A stretch of 11,500 nt of DNA. It comes from Symbiodinium natans (Eukaryota; Sar; Dinophyceae; Suessiales; Symbiodiniaceae). Under the pieces are notes generated by a model. It worked only from the letters and a program-made list of their open reading frames with translations, was not told where the DNA came from and made no database searches. Where the stretch lies: contig CAJNDS010001291.1 in assembly GCA_905221605.1 (NCBI GenBank), positions 151,001 through 162,500 on the forward strand, read 5' to 3'. Below are positions 1 through 10,100 of this stretch, piece by piece; position 1 is the stretch's first letter, and each line of letters opens with the position of its first letter. The translations under genes were made by a program, and so were the position numbers.

Positions 1-500
1 CTGTGGCAAGCAAGCAACGACCAAGCCTTAACAAGCTGCCAAAAGCCCAGCCCAAGGCGCTTACATCGACTTGTCACCCTGGCGCGGGTTGGGGGTGAGG
101 GTCTGGGGCTTCAGGATCATCTTCCTACCGGAAAAGGAAATTCAAACTCACGTCCCATCAGTCCCGAACCTCCTGGCAATCAGGGGACGAACCAACATGG
201 GGGTTCAGGGCTGCACAAGTTTGACGGGTTTAGGCCCAGATTGCCAAGCCACGGGTAGGTGGCCTCGGCCCTTTGCCAGGCGTGGTGAGTCCAAGGAGCC
301 TGGGTCAGCCTTCTCAGGTGGCAAACCAAGCTCTGACGTGTTTGTCCTGTCTTGGGCGCCTCTATCGGGGGTCAAATAGCATGAGCTCCACAGTATCTCC
401 ATACCGTAACGCTTGCTTCTACGCCAAGTACCCTCAAAGCACCACCCGGTGGATCATTTCTGACCCACCAAGATTCCCAGAGCTCAAACAGAATGCGGCC
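1..500. other. No gene recognised
   Basis: Overlapping short ORFs in several frames lack recognisable motifs. One degenerate telomere-like GGGTTTAGGCCC lies near 228. It could be intergenic or an upstream intron of the gene at 2625. Confidence 0.4.
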
Positions 501-553
501 GGCACGCGCGCGTGCGCGTGCGCGTGTGTGTGTGTGTGTGCGCGCGCGCGTGT

Positions 554-640
<87 letters not shown>

Positions 641-704
641 TTTGTTTGTTTGTTTGTTTGTTTGTTTGTTTGTTTGTTTGTTTGTTTGTTTGTTTGTTTG
701 TTTG
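501..704. repeat. Compound microsatellite (CG/TG)n-(TG)n-(TTTG)n
   Basis: Alternating CG/TG at about 504-556, uninterrupted TG at about 557-636 (about 40 copies), then about 17 TTTG copies to 704. The alternating purine-pyrimidine part could adopt Z-DNA (known property of such sequence). Confidence 0.95.
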
Positions 705-1015
705 TGTGGCTTCATCCGGGACCTTCAGAAACAAACAAGGCCCTGCAAGAAGTGCAGAAACCCTCGCCTTGTGACCTGTGGGAGCACGGGTAGTAGCCTG
801 AAGCAGTCTCTAAAGCTCTAAGCGTCGCTGTTTCTCCTCAGGTCTTCGGCCGGGGTCTCGGCACGTTCGGACTTTTTTGGGGGTGGGTTTACGAACATCT
901 GGGAGGCTCTGGCCAGGAAAAGAGGAAGGGTTCTGAGTGTTTGAGGAGGCTGTGCAGTGGAGCCAAGTTGCTTCTGTTCGGGAGTCACGTCACGTAGCTG
1001 CACAAACCTCTCAAG

Positions 1016-1145
1016 CTCCCCCTCCCCCCTCCCCCCTCCCCCTTCCCCCTCCCCCCACCCCCTCCCCCCTCCCCCCCCCCCTCCCCCTCCCCCCCCCGCG
1101 CCCCCCCTCCCCCTCCCCCCTCCCCCCTCCCCCTCCCTTTTCCCC
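1016..1145. repeat. C-rich (CCCCCT)n-like tract
   Basis: Irregular repeats of C4-C9 separated by single T or, rarely, A/G. The complement is G-rich with many G4+ runs, so it could form quadruplex or i-motif structures. The proline-rich translation is a composition artefact. Confidence 0.92.
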
Positions 1146-2624
1146 AGTTGGAGGTTGGCGGTTTATGTGGATTCGGGGGCGGGGCCTTCGTGTTGTTCGG
1201 TCTGAGGGTATTGGGTGGGCCCGTTGGCTCCGCACGGCCAGCCGAAAACAACGAAAATCTCGAAGTTTCAGCCCCAAACCTGAGAAACCCTTCACAGCCA
1301 TTAAAGCCAAGGCCTATCTAGCACGTGTCGCTGAGGCTGCGCCCCTCCGGCGCCCTGCTCCTGTTGGGCGTCCTCGGGACCCTGCCCCCGAGCAGAGTTG
1401 GAGGGATGGGCTTGCGCTCCCAACCCTCCCAAACACCGAAAATATCCCCAAATGCCAAATGCCCTAAACCCTACACTGCATCATCTCAACCGCGAACCTA
1501 CCTGAAAGCCCAATCTAAACCCCGTGCAGGGCTAGGTGCTGCCCTGCATTTCGGCTAGCGGTTTGAAGGGTTTAGGTCGCAGAAAGCTGAGGTTGTGCTT
1601 TGGCTTCAAGCGTCTCGGCAAGCAAGGTTCCGGGGCTGGGGTGCCCTAAAGTGAACCGACTAAAGAAGGCTGGACAAAATTGTGCAAGGAGTTCGCAGGC
1701 GTTGAGATAGAATCGTAGTGGAATGGGGGCAGAGTCAAGTGCCCGCGCGACGTCGACCGCAAGGTCAGCCCACCTGAGAGCCCATTTCGGGGGGAATTTC
1801 CTGAAAGACCAAGAGAAGTACACGAGAGAGTTCAACACTTCCGAAACGCGGAGCCTGACGGGATAAACTCGCCGTGGCCGTGGACCCTCTAGACCCCCTC
1901 CGCTCCACGGGACGGGCAACCCCTTGTCTCCCTGAGGATCGAGCCGTGCGCCTGTGGCCATGCTTAACCCTCCAGCCTGGAAGCCTCGAAGCCCCGAAGC
2001 CCCGCAAGCTCGAAGCCATGAACCCGAACAGTTCTCAAATGCCTGACACACCCTAAACCCTATCCAACCCTATCTTGACAAGGCAGCCTTGAAAGATCCA
2101 TTGGAAAGATCTGAGAGTCTAACCCTCTAAGCCCTAAACCCTTGGTTTCGCAGCGTGGGCCGAGGATGGATGCTGCTTTCGTCGCTTGACCTGAGTTCAG
2201 CGTCACACAACTTCACACATGGATAAGGATTTGGGGCTCTCCTCGCCATTCAGGGCACTGGGTTTAGGGATGGTCCTTGCTTGTCTTCCCACTGACAGAT
2301 GACGGTTCTGCTATGAGGAGCCAGTGGAAAGATAGCATAGAATGCATATTATGATAGCATTCAGATAAGCTGCTGCTGTTCGTCTATGCATGTTGCAGGG
2401 TTTGAGCCTTACTGTAGCGTTTCGGGGGTTGTCTCGCAGTCGCTAGCATTCTGGACTTGGGTTTTCAGCTGTTTGACGGAAGGACATGCCTGTAGCCTAG
2501 GGGTGGGATTCATGAATATGAGAGTTTCGTCTTGGTGCCCTTGCTTGCCAAGATATGAATCTCGAAGTAGCTAGCCATGTTTGCGGGACCATGTCTTGAA
2601 ACAAACTTAAAGCCCTGAAAGAAC
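1146..2624. other. Upstream region with telomere-like heptamers; no confident gene
   Basis: CCCTAAA occurs at 1462, 1644, 2051 and 2132 and TTTAGGG at 2263, with further degenerate copies. No first exon with a signal peptide could be assigned. A short imperfect palindrome (GAATGC...GCATTC) is at 2340-2362. Confidence 0.5.
1572..2051 (-). CDS. Doubtful minus-strand ORF, 159 codons
   Basis: This is the longest ORF outside repeats on the minus strand. It starts with MCQAFENCSGSWLRACG and contains a mixed hydrophobic/charged stretch (ALDSAPIPLRFYLNACELL). I recognise no domain, the region is GC-rich, and the ORF starts within a telomere-like motif. It may be a chance ORF in intergenic or intronic DNA. 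Confidence 0.15.
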   Translation of the reverse strand: MCQAFENCSGSWLRACGASGLRGFQAGGLSMATGARLDPQGDKGLPVPWSGGGLEGPRPRRVYPVRLRVSEVLNSLVYFSWSFRKFPPKWALRWADLAVDVARALDSAPIPLRFYLNACELLAQFCPAFFSRFTLGHPSPGTLLAETLEAKAQPQLSAT

Positions 2625-4054
2625 ATGTCCGTGCCCATCGTTTTCGCTGTAGATGAGCCATATGCGGCTCACTGCGACTTGGCCTCCAAGGACACTCCCA
2701 ATACCGAGATTCAGCACAACGGCAGACGCTTACAGAGCCATTCATCGAAAACATCGAGCCCTGACGTTGTTGGTGCCAGCGATCCGTCTCTGCCGGAGGG
2801 CGGTCACATTATTGGCGGTGACGATTCCTCGCTCCCTCCTGAACATCGCCACTCTGGCATGGGCCCAATTGGCGGTGATGATTCCTCGCTGCCTCCCGAA
2901 TATCGTCATGGCATGGGCCCAATTGGTGGTGATGAGGCCTCCCTGCCGCCCGAGTATCGACACTATGGACATTTTGGCGGCGCAGGGTACTACGGTGGTT
3001 CCGGCTCGTACGGCTACTATGGCAGCGGTTCAAATGGAGGCGGCTCGGGCGGCTATTATGGCAGCGGTGGAAGCGGTTCGAAAGGTGACGGCTCGGACGG
3101 CTACTATGGCGGCGGTGGCAGCGGTTCAAATGGAGGCGGCTCGGACGGCTACTATGGCGGCGGTGGCAGCGGTTCAAATGGAGGCGGCTCGGACGGCTAC
3201 TATGGCAGCGGTGGAAGCGGTTCGAAAGGTGACGGCTCGGACGGCTACTATGGCGGCGGTGGCAGCGGTTCGAAAGGTGACGGCTCGGACGGCTACTATG
3301 GCGGCGGTGGCAGCGGTTCAAATGGAGGCTCGGACGGCTACTATGGCAGCGGATCGAACGGTGACGGCTCGGACGGCTACTATGGCAGCGGCAGCGGTGG
3401 CTACTACGTGCATCATCACTGGGTAGATGGCAGCGGCAGTGGCGCAATTGGTGGCCACGGTGGCTCCTATGTGCATCATCACTATGTGGATGGCAGCGGC
3501 AGTGGCGCAATTGGTGGCCACGGTGGCTCCTATGTGCATCATCACTATGTGGATGGCAGCGGCAGTGGCGCAATTGGTGGCCACGGTGGCTCCTATGTGC
3601 ATCATCACTATGTGGATGGCAGCGGCAGTGGCGCAATTGGTGGCCACGGTGGCTCCTATGTGCATCATCACTATGTGGATGGCAGCGGCAGTGGCGCAAT
3701 TGGTGGCCACGGTGGCTCCTATGTGGATGGTCATTACCATGGACATGGTGCACATGGTACTTACTATGGCGGCGGTGCGCATGTGGGTTACTATGTTAAT
3801 GGCCACTGGGTGGCTGGTGGTGGACATGGGCACGGTGTCGTGGATGGATCAGGCGATGCCGCAGAAGGGGATGGCTCGTCACAGTACGGACACGCAGTGA
3901 AGCACATCATCGAGAAGAACTACTATGATGTGCAAACCAAGACACACATCATTCACAAGCCCATCCCTGTCGCCGGACCGGTGCAGTACAAGTCAGTAGA
4001 ACTTCCCGCCAAGCCGCTTCATGACTGTTTCAAAGGGTACTCGAACTACAAGAA
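2625..4054 (+). CDS. Exon 1: repeat-rich Gly/Ser/Tyr/His exon, ends inside cysteine module D1
   Basis: Open from ATG 2625 for 476 codons plus two bases. An in-frame TGA at 2616 lies just upstream, so either this ATG is the start or a splice acceptor lies here; CCAAG|GAC at 2690 would also be in phase. The N-terminus (MSVPIVFAVDEPYAAHC) is not a signal peptide, and a dibasic site (NGRRLQ) follows near residue 34. Next come three GGDDSSLPPEYRH repeats, about eight 16-residue Gly/Ser/Tyr units, five 21-residue units with VHHHY, and a His/Gly-rich tail (GHGAHG, GGGHGHG). After residue ~425 the composition changes to charged, non-repetitive sequence (HAVKHIIEKNYYDVQ), ending in HDCFKGYSNYK, the first half of module D1. 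The donor AA|GTTGCC at 4055 is phase 2. The unspliced frame stops at 4086, shortly after. Confidence 0.85.
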
Positions 4055-7000
4055 GTTGCCCGGAGTTCTTGAGAAGTGTTTTGTTTGATTGTTCATGTAA
4101 TGGGGCTTGCAGAAGCTTTTTTGCACAAACAAGGTTGTGGGACACGCAGAAGCAGCGCTACTGCTGTTACAAGTACAAACGGTCGTGCACGACCCAGTAT
4201 GTCAAGCATGTCAAGTATCACACGGTCGTCCACACGAAAGAGGTCCCTGTGCCAGTTACGAAGACCATCGTCACTTGCCTCGGAGCGTGGAGAGTAGCTT
4301 CTAGGAGTCCCAAGCCTGGATTGACCAGAGGAACAACACACCTCCCCCACCCAACACTCACATCCCTTGCGAGGGGCTGCCGAAACGCTTAAACCGCCGA
4401 CGAACCTTTGTCAAACCCTTTAGTCTGTCCCCGCAAGTTAACTCAACCTCCCATCTGCGCAAGCCTCCAGATGTTGGAGTCTGATATATTGGGCTTAGGG
4501 ATTTGGGGTTTAGGGTATGTGCAGTGTGGGGCTGGTGGCTGATTTACGACAGGGCTTAGGGGTTCAGACTGTCAGAGGGTTTCCGGGCGAAGTGCGAAGG
4601 ACACCAGTGCTTTTTTTCGCTTCCTTTGACATGCGAGGCAGTGCCAATCGCCGCAGGGCCGCGAAAGATCATCAAGATCAAAGACTATGAGAAGCCCGAG
4701 CCGCCGAAGGCAGGTGTCCCAAGACGGGGTCAAAAGAGTTGAGTTGAGGCCCGAAGCGCATCCTTTCAGACGCAGAATGCAACGTTCCCTACAGCCCAAC
4801 GTACAAGTCCTTTCGGCCTGCATCCTTGGCAGGTCATCCATGTCAAGGCGGGCCCTCGTTGTTGTTTTTTGCGGCTCTTTCAGGGTTGGGCGTGAATTAG
4901 GGATGCGTTAGGGTTTGGGATGTGAGGTCTTTTGCAAGGCATGTCCTGGGGTAAAAGGACAAAGGTGAAACGGTCGGCTCCAAAAACCTGCAAGGCTTGT
5001 ACTGGGGCAGAGAGAGCAAGGGCTTTCTGTGTTTATGCGCTGCTGTTTTTGGTCGTCAAGGTTCCGGTACCTGCACCGGGTCCACCAGCGAAGGACGTGA
5101 CCAAAGTGCCTGGCATGCATCGAGACACAGAGGGTTTGCAGCTGCAATTTTCTCAGAAAGTTGTGCACACGGTTGCGTGCTTTGGGGCTGCTCTTGCTCC
5201 ACTTGAGAATTCTAGAGAGCGTCTGTAGAGAAGTCCCCAGTCTGTAGTATCCGTCGCCAGGTGATTCACTACAAAGTTCAAAAGCCGGTGGAGCAGATCA
5301 TTCACAAGACCCGGGTGATCAAAAAGCCAGTCCCAGTGGTGCACTATGTGAAGTATCCTGTGGAGCAGGAGGGGCTTGATCCCAATCGGTGTCATTGTGG
5401 TCGTGGTAGTCAAGGGTACACTGAGCCAAGTTGAATCCGCCCCCTTGCCTCCTGTATCAATGGTCATGAATCTCCAAAATGTGTGTTTTTTGGGTTTTCC
5501 TTTCGGGGACAGGGCCCCTTTCAGAGCCTGAGCTTCAGAAGGAGAGCAAGCCGAAGATCATCGTCAAGAATGAGCACGTCATGTCCGAGGCTTACGACTG
5601 CCACGATGGTATGCACCATTGGACTCTTGGTCTGATTAGACTTATTTGGGGGGGGGGATCGGTTAGAGATACTATATGCATCTATCTACTCTTTGGTTGC
5701 CGACACGGGGTGGGGATTGATAGTTCAATCATTCAAACGAAGGGCTTCCGGTTTGCTTCTGAGGAGCAGAAAGGGAGTTTCAGGCCGACAGCTGCCCCCA
5801 AACCTCGAAGAACCAAGGAGAGGTGTCTGGGGGAAAGAGAAACGGCTCCAGAGCCTTACTTGGCAGCTTTTCTTTTTTTGTTTTGACAAGCAGTGTGCTG
5901 AACCCTTGTAGGGGGTGAGGGTTTGCGGGTGCTCTGCTGCTGTGGCAGCACCGGCGACTGGCGACTGCAAACTCACCTGGATGTGGATGCTGGGCGATGA
6001 TGTCAGCCTCGGACCTGCCATGAAATCCAAAAGGGCCCTAAACCCTAAACCGGAAACCGCTCAATTTAACGACTTTGTTAGCCCAGGCTCTACTGCTGCT
6101 ACAGGACGCAGATCGGCTGCCCCCACGGCCATACCATTGTCACGAACCACACCGCTCTTCGGCTCAAGTCCTTGGTTCTCCGCGAACGATGAGTCTTGGG
6201 GGCTGCTCCAACCCGCTAGTGCGAACCGAATTGGCAGGTCTACCACACCAAGTACGTGAAGCGTCAGGTGCAGATCCACTCTGGGTCAGGGCGAAGGTTA
6301 GGCTCAGTTCCGAAGAACAGGCCCAAGGTCTCTGTGCACTTATGTTGCAAAGGTGGGTTTGCCTTGCATGGGTGCATGATGTACAGGACAAAGAAGCACA
6401 AGGACAGCAGTTCGAGTTACCTGACAGATCACGACCTTGAGAAGTCGTTAAACCATCTCAAACGCAGTTCCGCAGCTGTGGGAGGTCAAGATGCCAGCGC
6501 AGATCATCTACAAGGATGTCACTGACGTGGTCCACAAGCATGTCGATCACTCTGATTTTGACTGCAACTCGGGGTACTCAAACTGGTACTACGGCTGGTC
6601 TCCGAGTCTCGGTTGTACCCTTCAGTTGCTTTAATCAACACGTCTCGAAGACCTCAACTGTGCAATTTCCACCGTGCTAAGAAGCAGCAAAGGAAGAAGA
6701 AGACATGGTGTTGTGGCCACGATCATAAAGGGTGCCCCGGCACCTGGAAGGGATACATCAAGGGGCAATTGCACGTGGTCGTCCATCACCACGCAGGCCA
6801 GGGTTGTAGCATGCCCAGTGAGCCGCAAGAGCAGGCTGTTGTGCAATCTACACAGCTGAGTCCACCGAGTAGAAAGCTCGTGCGTATGCATACTGACAAT
6901 TGCATGTGGGTATGCCAGTCGTTTGTTGTCCTCAGAGAGGACGGCATGTGTTTCATAGGTAGTCCTGTGCCTTGCTGAGCATTGTGACACGCCAGCTATA

Positions 7001-10000
7001 CAGTTTGTGTTCTTTCTCTGTTCTTTCTTGTTTGAGCATAGAGGCCATGCTACCGGCAACATCTATGATTGCAATGCTGGATTCTCCAACTGGAAGCATG
7101 GTTGGTCAAGGTCCAAGAAGGACGGTCTGTGGGGTGATGTGAGGCGTCAACGGAATGCGCCTAAATCCTTGGTGGCATTGCTTCTGTTGAGCCTCGTGTC
7201 CATACTTGCAGGACTGGTGCTGCCACAACAAGAACAAAGGCTGCGAGCCTTACAACTGCGAAGGTGAGACTGATGACTGGCCGGGGCCCTTGTCCTGAGT
7301 TGCAGGATGTAGACTTGTTTTTTCAGGTGTAGGGTGAATGAACCTGGCGTTCACAATGACAATACAGATGGGGCAGTCCTGAGCTCAACCCGACAATTTT
7401 TCAGGCACGATCTGCCAGTGCCTGCATAGCTGGCCAGTTCCCAGACTTCCAAACCAGCACATGACGGTGATAGCAATCCTTCCATCTTTAAAGTGTCGAA
7501 AAAGCATCGGAGCCCTTCAAATCGTGTCAGCTTTTCTGCTCACGCACAATTGCCGCACAATGCCAGGAAAAGGAAGAAACTCTGTCTACAGGAGGTGAAG
7601 TCACAGCCCCAACCAGCCCGGACTTGGCCTTGGAGCGGTGTCGGGCATGCGTAAGTCGTTGCGGGGGCATCAGCACCAAGCCTGACCACAACAGTGTGCT
7701 GCCCCGGGCTGGTCGGGCTGGCTAAGCAGGTTGTTGCGGCCCAAGGTGCCGAAGAACTGACCGAGCGTGACTGAAGATGATAGCAGCCAGGAACTCGAGA
7801 ACTGAGGAGAACTGGCCGGAACGGTTGGGGATGAAGAAGTGTGTGGATGAAACGGCATAGGGGCAAAATAGATCAACAAGAAGCAGCCGAGTGGCAATTG
7901 AGGCAGAACCCCAAACGAGCAGGTTGAACACGCTGTTCTAAAGTGTAGTCCCAAAGATCATCGGCAACGCAGGCGGCGATCATAAAAGGGGTTGTGTTCA
8001 TGATCGAGAGGGTGACTTGGGGGAAAGCTGATCTCGTGCACAACCGCTACAGCCAGCTCGTGGCCCCCCGCCTGCCTGAACCCTTTGCCTTCTCGCCGCC
8101 TGAGGAGAGAGAGCGAGAGAGAGCGAGAGAGAGAGAGAGAGAGAGCCCCCAAGAAAGAAGAGAGACCGGCACGGGCAGTACAAGAACACCCATTCGGGGA
8201 AATGCTCAGATGGAAACAGGAAAACGTATATCACGAAAGCTAGCCCCTGAGGAGCTAGCGGAGTATCTTGCTTAAGCGAAGCAGCGAAGCTTACAACCTG
8301 ATGGGTATACAGGGCCCCCGAAACTCCGCCACGAAACGCAGCAAACCCGGTCGGTTTCCGGGTGGCAAACACAGGTTTTGGGGAAACGGGCTGGTGTTCA
8401 TTTCTTCCGTATATTGGGTGCAAATGAACGCCGTTTTCTGTGGATCCCAGGCCCTAGAAAAGCCCCCCAAGTCCCCAAGAAAAGACTCAGAAGCCTTCAA
8501 AAAAGATCCCTCCGGAAGATGCTAACAGAAGAGCCCCCCAAGAAAAGACTCAGAAGCCTTGATGTTGACGTGAGTCCGGCGTCCCTCAAAGCTGGATTGG
8601 ACAGGTTCCCCTGGTGAGTGCAACATCTGTTGTGGTGTCATGCGTTTCAAAAAAGAGCCCTCCGGAAGATGCTAAAACACCGCAGAGCAAAGCAACACAC
8701 CAACACGGCCTGCTGCCTTTGCGTGTGCTTGTCCTGCTGCGTAGTTGATGCCATCTTGACGGAAGCTCTTCCGTGGGGGTACCTTTTCTAGCTTTCGTCC
8801 CAGGCCCTCACCCCCAAGTTTCACCACGCAGCCGCCCTGAACAGCCCACAGCTCGGCTTGCATAGCAGAAAGCATAACCGGCATAACCTATCATCCCACA
8901 GGTCGGGGTTCGTGTTCGTCCATAGTGGGGAACAAACCCGACAGGGAGCGGAAGGGAGGCATGGTCCCTTAGTGTATTGCAGAACTACAACAGCATGTGT
9001 CCTGAAGGCTCCAGCGTCTCGGTCACTCGGTAGGACCAGCAACCCCCCGTTCCAATGGGGAGGGGGTAGGTGCGCAGAGAGAGAGAGAGAGAGAGAGGGG
9101 GACCATAAAGCGTGCAGAAGAAGAAGAGGAGGAGGAGGAGCAGGAGAGAGAGAGAGAGATAGGCCAGAGGGGAACAGTGCCGACTAAAACCCTGATGCCA
9201 CCAATGAAATCAACTGGGTGACAAGCACACAAAGTCCCCACAAGGTTGGGGCTTCGACCGACAGTGTACCGCTCGGCCGTCGCGGCCGGGGGTCTCCCTT
9301 CGGGGGTCCTCCTAAGCGTGGAGAAGAAGAAGAAGAGACCCCACGGGAGCCCCGAGAGGAAGAGAGAGAAACAGAGAGAATGGCGTCAGTTTCGCACAAA
9401 CGGATTTTGTTAAGCGCGCCCCGTGCTCTGGAAGGAAGGAAGGAAGTAAGGAAGGGAAGAGAGAAAGAGAGAAAGAGAGAAAGAGAGAAAGAGAGAAAGA
9501 GAGAAAGAGAGAAAGAGAGAAAGAGAGAAAGAGAGAAAGAGAGAAAGAGAGAAAGAGAGAAAGAGAGAAAGAGAGAAAGAGAGAAAGAGAGAAAGAGAGA
9601 ACGAGAGAACGAGAGAAAGAGAGAACGAGAGAACGAGAGAACGAGAGAACGAGAGAACGAGAGAACGAGAGAACGAGAGAACGAGAGAACGAGAGAAAGA
9701 GAGAAAGAGAGAAAGAGAGAAAGAGAGAAAGAGAGAAAGAGAGAAAGAGAGAAAGAGAGAAAGAGAGAAAGAGAGAAAAAGAGAGAAAGAGAGAAAGAGA
9801 GAAAGCGAGAAAGGGAGAAAGAGAGAAAGAGAGAAAGAGAGAAAGAGAGAAAAAAGAGAAAGAGAGAAAGAGAGAAAGAGAGAAACAGAGAAACAGAGAG
9901 AGAGAGAGAGCGAGAAACAGAGAAAGAGAGAAAGAGAGAGAGAGAGAGAAAGGGAGAAAGAGAGAAAGAGAAAAAAGAGAGAAAGAGAGAAAGAGAGAAA

Positions 10001-10055
10001 GAGAGAAAGAGAGAAAGAGAGAAAGAGAGAAAGAGAGAAAGAGAGAAAGAGAGAA

Positions 10056-10100
<45 letters not shown>

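Noticed and set aside
372-793. ORFs of Thr/His, Val/Cys or Lys/Gln/Thr/Asn repeats across the microsatellite
   Set aside because: Pure products of TG/TTTG repeats, present in several frames on both strands.
937-1467. Proline-rich ORFs over the C-rich tract
   Set aside because: Composition artefact, open in more than one frame with no motif outside the tract.
2219-2300. ATG 2219 (MDKDLGLSSPFRALGLG) as a signal-peptide first exon
   Set aside because: Weakly hydrophobic, ends at a stop after 27 codons, and no donor clearly links it to 2625 or 2691.
2809-3833. Long minus-strand ORFs and alternative plus frames opposite exon 1
   Set aside because: They are shadows of the codon-level repeats; the chosen frame has coherent repeat units and continues into the cysteine module.
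4021-4392. A separate gene starting at ATG 4021
   Set aside because: The Cys-rich part fits as exon 2 of the main gene after a 79-nt intron; the upstream part of this ORF overlaps exon 1 in another frame.
6150-6170. GGCTCAAG and other partial matches to the dinoflagellate spliced leader (here, near 11066)
   Set aside because: Only about 8-10 bases agree, in the wrong context; no relic of the full 22-nt leader was found, so no sign of a retroposed transcript.
7264-7269. GAAG|GTGAGA as donor of exon 12
   Set aside because: It looks like a strong consensus donor, but the frame beyond it still aligns with the module (W seven residues after Cys), and the donor at 7292 restores exact module length with the exon at 10566.
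7800-7860. ENWPERLGMKK as a missing middle exon of module D5
   Set aside because: Resembles N-W...K-K, but no acceptor in a compatible phase precedes it and D5 is already complete without it.
8168-8251. Protein-like stretch HGQYKNTHSGKCSDGN in intron 12
   Set aside because: Short, soon reaches a stop, with no supporting splice sites or similarity to the modules; could be revisited with transcripts.
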